Shown: positions 58,746-64,000 of the stretch, in pieces
How the letters are laid out: every line of letters begins with the position of its first letter
Position numbering within the stretch: the first letter of the stretch is position 1
Assembly: GCA_018340805.1 (NCBI GenBank)
Contig: JACMZG010001914.1
Coordinates: 826,830-890,829, forward strand
Direction of reading: 5' to 3'
DNA length: 64,000 nucleotides
From: Microvelia longipes
Taxonomy: Eukaryota; Arthropoda; Insecta; Hemiptera; Veliidae
Notes under the pieces: model-generated
What the model was told of the DNA's origin: nothing
Seen by the model: only the letters and a program-made list of their open reading frames with translations
Database searches by the model: none
Program-made: the position numbers and the translations under genes

Positions 58746-61700
58746 GGTGGCCAAATTGAATCGATTCCCCTCCTCTATCTCCGCCACGTTTCTATGCAAC
58801 TTACTTTATAAGCGTCATTTTTCTATTTAATATTTCGCTAAAAATAGAGGTTTATTAATTATTTTTAAGTATGCCGCGAAACTGTATGACTTATATTGTG
58901 AGACTTTGGAAATCATGAACCGAACTTTACTCATTATTGCGTCCTAAAAAACTTAATTCATTAACAGTTGATAAAGTTATCAATTAGCTTCTTACTTGTA
59001 TCCAAACCTATTCATCAACAACTTGCCAAATTCAATACTTTCTCTTGAATAGAAAGTCGAGAAAGCAAGAGGATAGAAAATATGCAAAATTTTCCACAAG
59101 GTATAATTCTAACAATACATTCATCTCTTCATTTCCCTCAACGTTTTCAAAATTATTTCCCTAGATATTTCAATAGCGCAAAACTTTAAGTGAAAACTTG
59201 AGATAACAAGTTCTAGATATTATCATTCCAGGAAAAGCTAATAAACTTTATTACTAAATTGTATTAAACTTTCTGTTAAAAGAAACTTTTTTTCTTTTGT
59301 TTAATGTTATAAAATCAATATTGTTGTAAAGATGTTTTTTTTAATTTATCGTATGTGATATTTAGAAACAAAAAGCATGGTTTTGAAGCCAAGTGGAGCA
59401 CTGCTCATTAGTAAACACGTACATTTGCTTTAGAATTTGAATTGAAATTCTTCTGTAAACTGCTTTAGAGTGTGTTAAGAATAGAGCCATTATATTCATT
59501 TTACATTCACTCAGGTGAAATAAGTCTTCATTTTTATTAACTTTAGCACATTAATTGATAAGATAAAAAAATAAATACATATTGAACTACAAATGCCATG
59601 AATATATTTGCTGTCAGTCCATGAAGTCCTTTCCAGCGGACTTTCCTTAATGGACATTTAAAGAAAAAAGCTTAAAGTTCTATAATAAAAACAAAAAACT
59701 AATTATTTAGCTATATATTTCACCTAACCCTAACACTGTATGGATCTTCAGCCTAATACAGGAAACTCCTCACAATATTATAGCTGACTAAATGATTAAA
59801 ATTACACGAGCAAACAAAAACTAACACTAATTAAAACTAAAAATATAGTCAAATTAAGAAATGATTTAGATAAATTAATAAAAACAGAAATGGAGTAAAC
59901 AAACATTGATAAGAGATAAGATCAAAAAGAATCCTTGGTTCTTGATTGTGATTTATTTTTTCATAAGCTAATATAGAGTTTCTAGACATAGATTTAATAA
60001 TCATAACAGATTAAACGCTTGATTAACCTTTGAAATGAATCAAATGAATAGCTATAACGTTTGATGCAGGTTTTGCTACGACATTATCTATAGACGCATT
60101 CCAGTTAAATTTGCTCACTCAAGTGACTACTGAGTATTCAAACTTATTGTAAAAACAAGGCTTTTTTCAAATAGTTTAGGAGCTGTAAATTAAATTTTTA
60201 GTAAATAATAATATATTATGTTACGAGACTGTGAAGAAGATTTTTTTTATAGTGGTGACTATATTTAGTGTCGAGCGACACAATAAAATGAGCCGAGGTT
60301 TAAAAAGCCATTTACAGTTGTAAATGGCATATTATTAATTAATATGCCATTATTAATATATATTATATAATAATATATATTATTAATATTATATATTAAT
60401 AAAAAATAGCATATGCTATTTGTTTTGGGCGTAGTAATAATAAACAACTATTTAGAAGAAAATCAGTTAATATATACAAATTTGCCGCTACACTTCTTTC
60501 TATCGCCTCGTTGGTCAAAAGTTTTTATTCTGGCTGCGTATTTTCAATGTCTGAATTATAAAATAATCCATGATTATTTTATAATAAATAATTAACAACT
60601 CACTTTTCGAAAATAACAAAACTTTGTTAACAAAAACGATCGATTATTTATTTGATAAACAATATAAGTAAGAAGAACAAGGAAGGTAATATTATAACCT
60701 AGTAGTAAACAACTAGCGCCCTCCTAGTGTACATTTGAGGAACTTCACCAACGACAGTAATAAACTCACTTACTGTCACTTACTGTCACAGTAAAATAAA
60801 CTACAAGACTGTCGCAGACGGTAAAAACTGCATTGCACCTACTGTTTTGAGGATGTTAAGTGCCTACTTTACAACTGCCCGAAAAAAAATAATTTCATTA
60901 GTTTTTCCTGGGTTGGTATTAAGTTCAACTTGTCTCCTCCAACTCCTCCGTGTTGGTATTTGTAACTTATCAGTACAAGACCATCACCAGTGTAAGCTTG
61001 ACAACAGAAATCAGCTTTAAAAAGCTCAGACAGAACGCGTCCATTACAGGGTTTGGCTCAGGCTTCCCCTCTATAGAAACCGACTGAGCCATAGAGTAGA
61101 GTAACGTCTCATATCTCTCTTGTAATTAGGATTTCGTCCTGTGATTCATCCGTATCGTATAAGCTGTCCGGTGTATTTTTCCTATTATTCTAATTTTTAA
61201 GATTCTTAAATGCCTCCTAGATTAGGATTGACAATCACCTATAAGGTAGCCTAGATGTAGTTATAGGGAGTAGAACATCAGATCGGTCCAACTCGAGCCG
61301 TTGGACACTAGTTTAAAATGTGCTAAGCTCTGACACACTGATACGACCAAAAAAATGTACAACACATGGAAATCATTGGTAGTGGAAAAAAGTTCAAACA
61401 CACACGACCTTATTTATTTATTATTTTATTTTATATCAAGAACTGCGTAACTTGCAAGTATGGAGTATCAAATATGGCAACCATCCAGATACCAAACACC
61501 AATTAGGTCAAACCTTAAGCCCTGAAAAACTTATTGTGCAGATTCGACGCAACAAACTTGTTTTCGTATCACGTTTCTACAAGTACTTTACGTCACATTG
61601 AATCAGTTTCATGTCTATACTACAATAAAGTCAATTTAAGTTTATAAATTTGAAATATTTATAACTTTAAACTGGATAGTGGATGTTAAAACCAAGGAAT

Positions 61701-62620
61701 ATATACAGGTAGACAGTAAATAGTTTATATTAACAATGTTTGTAGTAAAATAAATCAGTGTAATAGACAGTTAAAATGAATAAATAAAGTAATAAATAAA
61801 GTGCATAGTAATAAATACTTAGTGCGGACTTCCTGTACTACACTTCATGACAAAGTAGTTTTAAGTTGATTTTAATTAAATACATAATGTGAAATATTCA
61901 CGGATATACATATTTAACAGAATAACCTACATAAATACGCTTAAGCGAATTTTTATCATGGAAATGAAGCTTAAGAGATTGCTCAGATGAAGGAAGTGAA
62001 TAAGGGCTTTAATTCTGGAACTAAAGATAAACTAAATATGTCTTATATTCTGATGACATGTTTACATTGTTTTCCAGTTGAATTGCTTTAAGGAGTAATT
62101 ACATTAAATTACATAACAAATTACTCTTTGATATGTCAGCACAACAAAGTGTAAATATGAAAATTTACCTCTAGAATGTTAAAGAGGCACGTTTTTATAA
62201 AACCAAAAGGAGTGCGTTGCTCCTTTGATACTGGTACCTCATTATCAGGCTCCGTAAACAATTCTTAAATTGTATTTAGACTATCTGTAGTAGGTTTAAA
62301 TGGTAAATTAGTTGTTAGAAATACAAAATAGTTAGAGAAGCTACCAATAAAATGATTATATGGCAAACAAATGAAATTAAAGACATTGATTCAAACATTA
62401 ACTGGCCTGCTTGACTGTATGGTCATATTCAGTCGAAAGGAAATATTGATAGTGATAAAATATAATTTTATGGGACATGTAAACATACCATACATTAATT
62501 CCAATTATATACCTATAGTTGGTTACATTTAATGAAAATTTATAGTGCCATTAATTGATGCCTTATATGATTAAAAGAAAATATGTTCAATTTTATGCTG
62601 GCTTTGAGATAAGGAAGCAT
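58746..62620. other. AT-rich intergenic, little recognised
   Basis: No supported gene. AT-rich nested palindromes are visible at about 60,300-60,420 (GCCATTTACA/TGTAAATGGC, then TATTAATATA-type runs). A 60-codon frame at 60,413-60,595 has no recognised domain. Confidence 0.5.
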
Positions 62621-62664
62621 AATATTTGGAAACATCTTGCACTTGAAAGATGTTTCCAAATATT
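62621..62664. repeat. 18-bp perfect hairpin
   Basis: AATATTTGGAAACATCTT (62,621-62,638) and its exact reverse complement (62,647-62,664) flank an 8-nt loop. Pairing does not extend beyond the arms. It is shorter than a typical animal pre-miRNA. TTATTTCCAAATGATT repeats part of the arm just downstream. Confidence 0.75.
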
Positions 62665-63477
62665 TCTATATTATTTCCAAATGATTCTAACTAAGGTTAT
62701 TTAGATAAGGTTACAACTATAGAGCTGACAAATATAAATATTTGATAGCTTCCTTTACGATTGATAAGGGAGATTCAATAATTGTTCAAAATGTTAAAAT
62801 AAGAAACATGAAATTTTAACAAAAAAATAAAAAAACAAAATATTTAACGTTCGCTGATTTTTTGGGTATTTGTAAATACCACAAATAATACAAAATGTGT
62901 TATTTGAGGTTTATTTTATAAAGGGCAAATAGTAAGGAGCAAGACCAGCTTTTATATTCTAAGTGCAGCCAAGCAGCTTTTATATAATTTGCATACCATT
63001 CTATTAAAAGATATGTTGAAGACTAAAAAACTACTTGATAGGAATTCTGCAGAAATCCTGGTGTCGTACTGTAGGGTTACGGCAAGTGTGGTCCGCGCTA
63101 ATATTTCTGGGAGTCTGTAGAAATATTATTGGGTGTCAGCGAGCTAATGGACAGAATATCATATCAAATATGAAAACATTAATTAATTAACTTTAATGCT
63201 ATTATAATAAATAATTATAATAGTAATATTAAATAATTAATAATAATAATAATAACTGTTATCTAATATGCTTTAACCAAATTCCCAAAGCAAAAATAAG
63301 CTTATGAATTTGTTTGTGCGTACAAGATGTTTTAGAAATGTCTGTGAATCAAGAAATTATTAACCAAGTTTTTATTGGAAAACAGAAACATTTATTTCCT
63401 TTTGTTAGTAAGGTGGCCAAATAATGGGAGTCCTAATGTTAATTAAGATTTAAAACGTTTTACCAACATCACATAGT

Positions 63478-63515
63478 AAGCAGCACTGAACGAGGTCAGT
63501 GCATGGATAGGTGTC
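63478..63515 (+). repeat. Short 5S-like fragment of the dispersed repeat
   Basis: AAGCAGCACTGAACGAGGTC, then AGTGCATGGATAGGTG, keeps the order of the 5S segment seen at 1919 and 57,136. The flanking parts of the repeat are not recognisable. Confidence 0.5.
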
Positions 63516-64000
63516 TGCTCCACTCTTTCAGTGTAATTATTCTCAAATCGCAAAACTCAAATTGTACTCTAGAAATGTCTTATCCGAATTCCTTTAGTTC
63601 ATTCAAAACGGAGAATCTAAATTTTAAACGGAGAACATTTGTGTGTCAAACCCTCAATTAAAAAATTTATTATTGCACTGTTAAGAAATTACCTAGAATT
63701 CAAACCCTCAACCTTCAATTATAAACATTATTCAATATTTTTGCTTACTAATAAACTTGAGAAAGATTATTCAAGACAAATATTCCTCCAAATGTTGTAA
63801 ATTCAACTAAATCAACATACTAAATTATTTAAACGAATTTTAATGTACCTATTCAATATCTACAGAAAAAACTATTTTATTATTTTTTTATATTGAATTA
63901 TTTATTTCTTTAACTTTCAAAAAATTATAATTCGATTAACTCTTCAAAGGAAAAGGAACATGTCAACCGTTCCTTAAAAAAAATCTAAGTTACGAAATTT
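63516..64000. other. AT-rich intergenic to window end
   Basis: No gene or structured element seen. Confidence 0.55.

Overview
This window looks like a gene-poor, AT-rich stretch of an animal nuclear genome, most likely an insect or other arthropod. The evidence is indirect: very low coding density, long (TA)n and (CA)n tracts, many short inverted-repeat (MITE-like) elements, a decayed jockey/CR1-type LINE, 5S-rRNA-derived repeat fragments, and a Ty3/gypsy retrotransposon with long LTRs and a tRNA-Lys-type primer site, a layout known from insect Osvaldo-like elements. I found no convincing host protein-coding gene. The species cannot be named from this sequence.

Layout. 1-290 is the right part of a palindromic module (P0) cut by the window edge. 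300-31,900 is AT-rich DNA carrying scattered repeats: a dispersed family with a 5S-rRNA-like segment, palindromic MITE-like elements at about 5.98, 9.68, 13.08, 15.75, 20.48 and 22.64 kb, a hAT-like terminus at 25.78 kb, and two tandem arrays at 28.7-29.5 kb. 31.9-35.7 kb holds a decayed, 5'-truncated LINE on the minus strand, with a 538-bp MITE inside its 3' part. 36.57-43.86 kb is a nest of palindromes at several scales: modules P, Q and X, each partly built of short perfect hairpins. 43.86-53.52 kb is a complete, apparently intact Ty3/gypsy LTR retrotransposon inserted into module X. 53.5-64 kb is AT-rich DNA with another full-length copy of the 5S-bearing family and diverged fragments of the same repeats.

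How the parts work together. The only intact coding unit is the retrotransposon: LTR, PBS, gag (CA and zinc knuckles), pol (PR-RT-RNaseH-IN), PPT, LTR. Gag and pol overlap by 34 nt with pol in the -1 frame. The overlap holds a textbook slippery heptamer (G GGA AAC), followed by a stretch that can fold into an H-type pseudoknot, so Gag-Pol is probably made by -1 ribosomal frameshifting.

The most unusual material is the 36.57-43.86 kb palindrome nest. Each P copy carries the same copy-specific variants in both of its arms, which points to arm-to-arm conversion or snap-back copying. This is the best candidate here for a poorly described repeat system.
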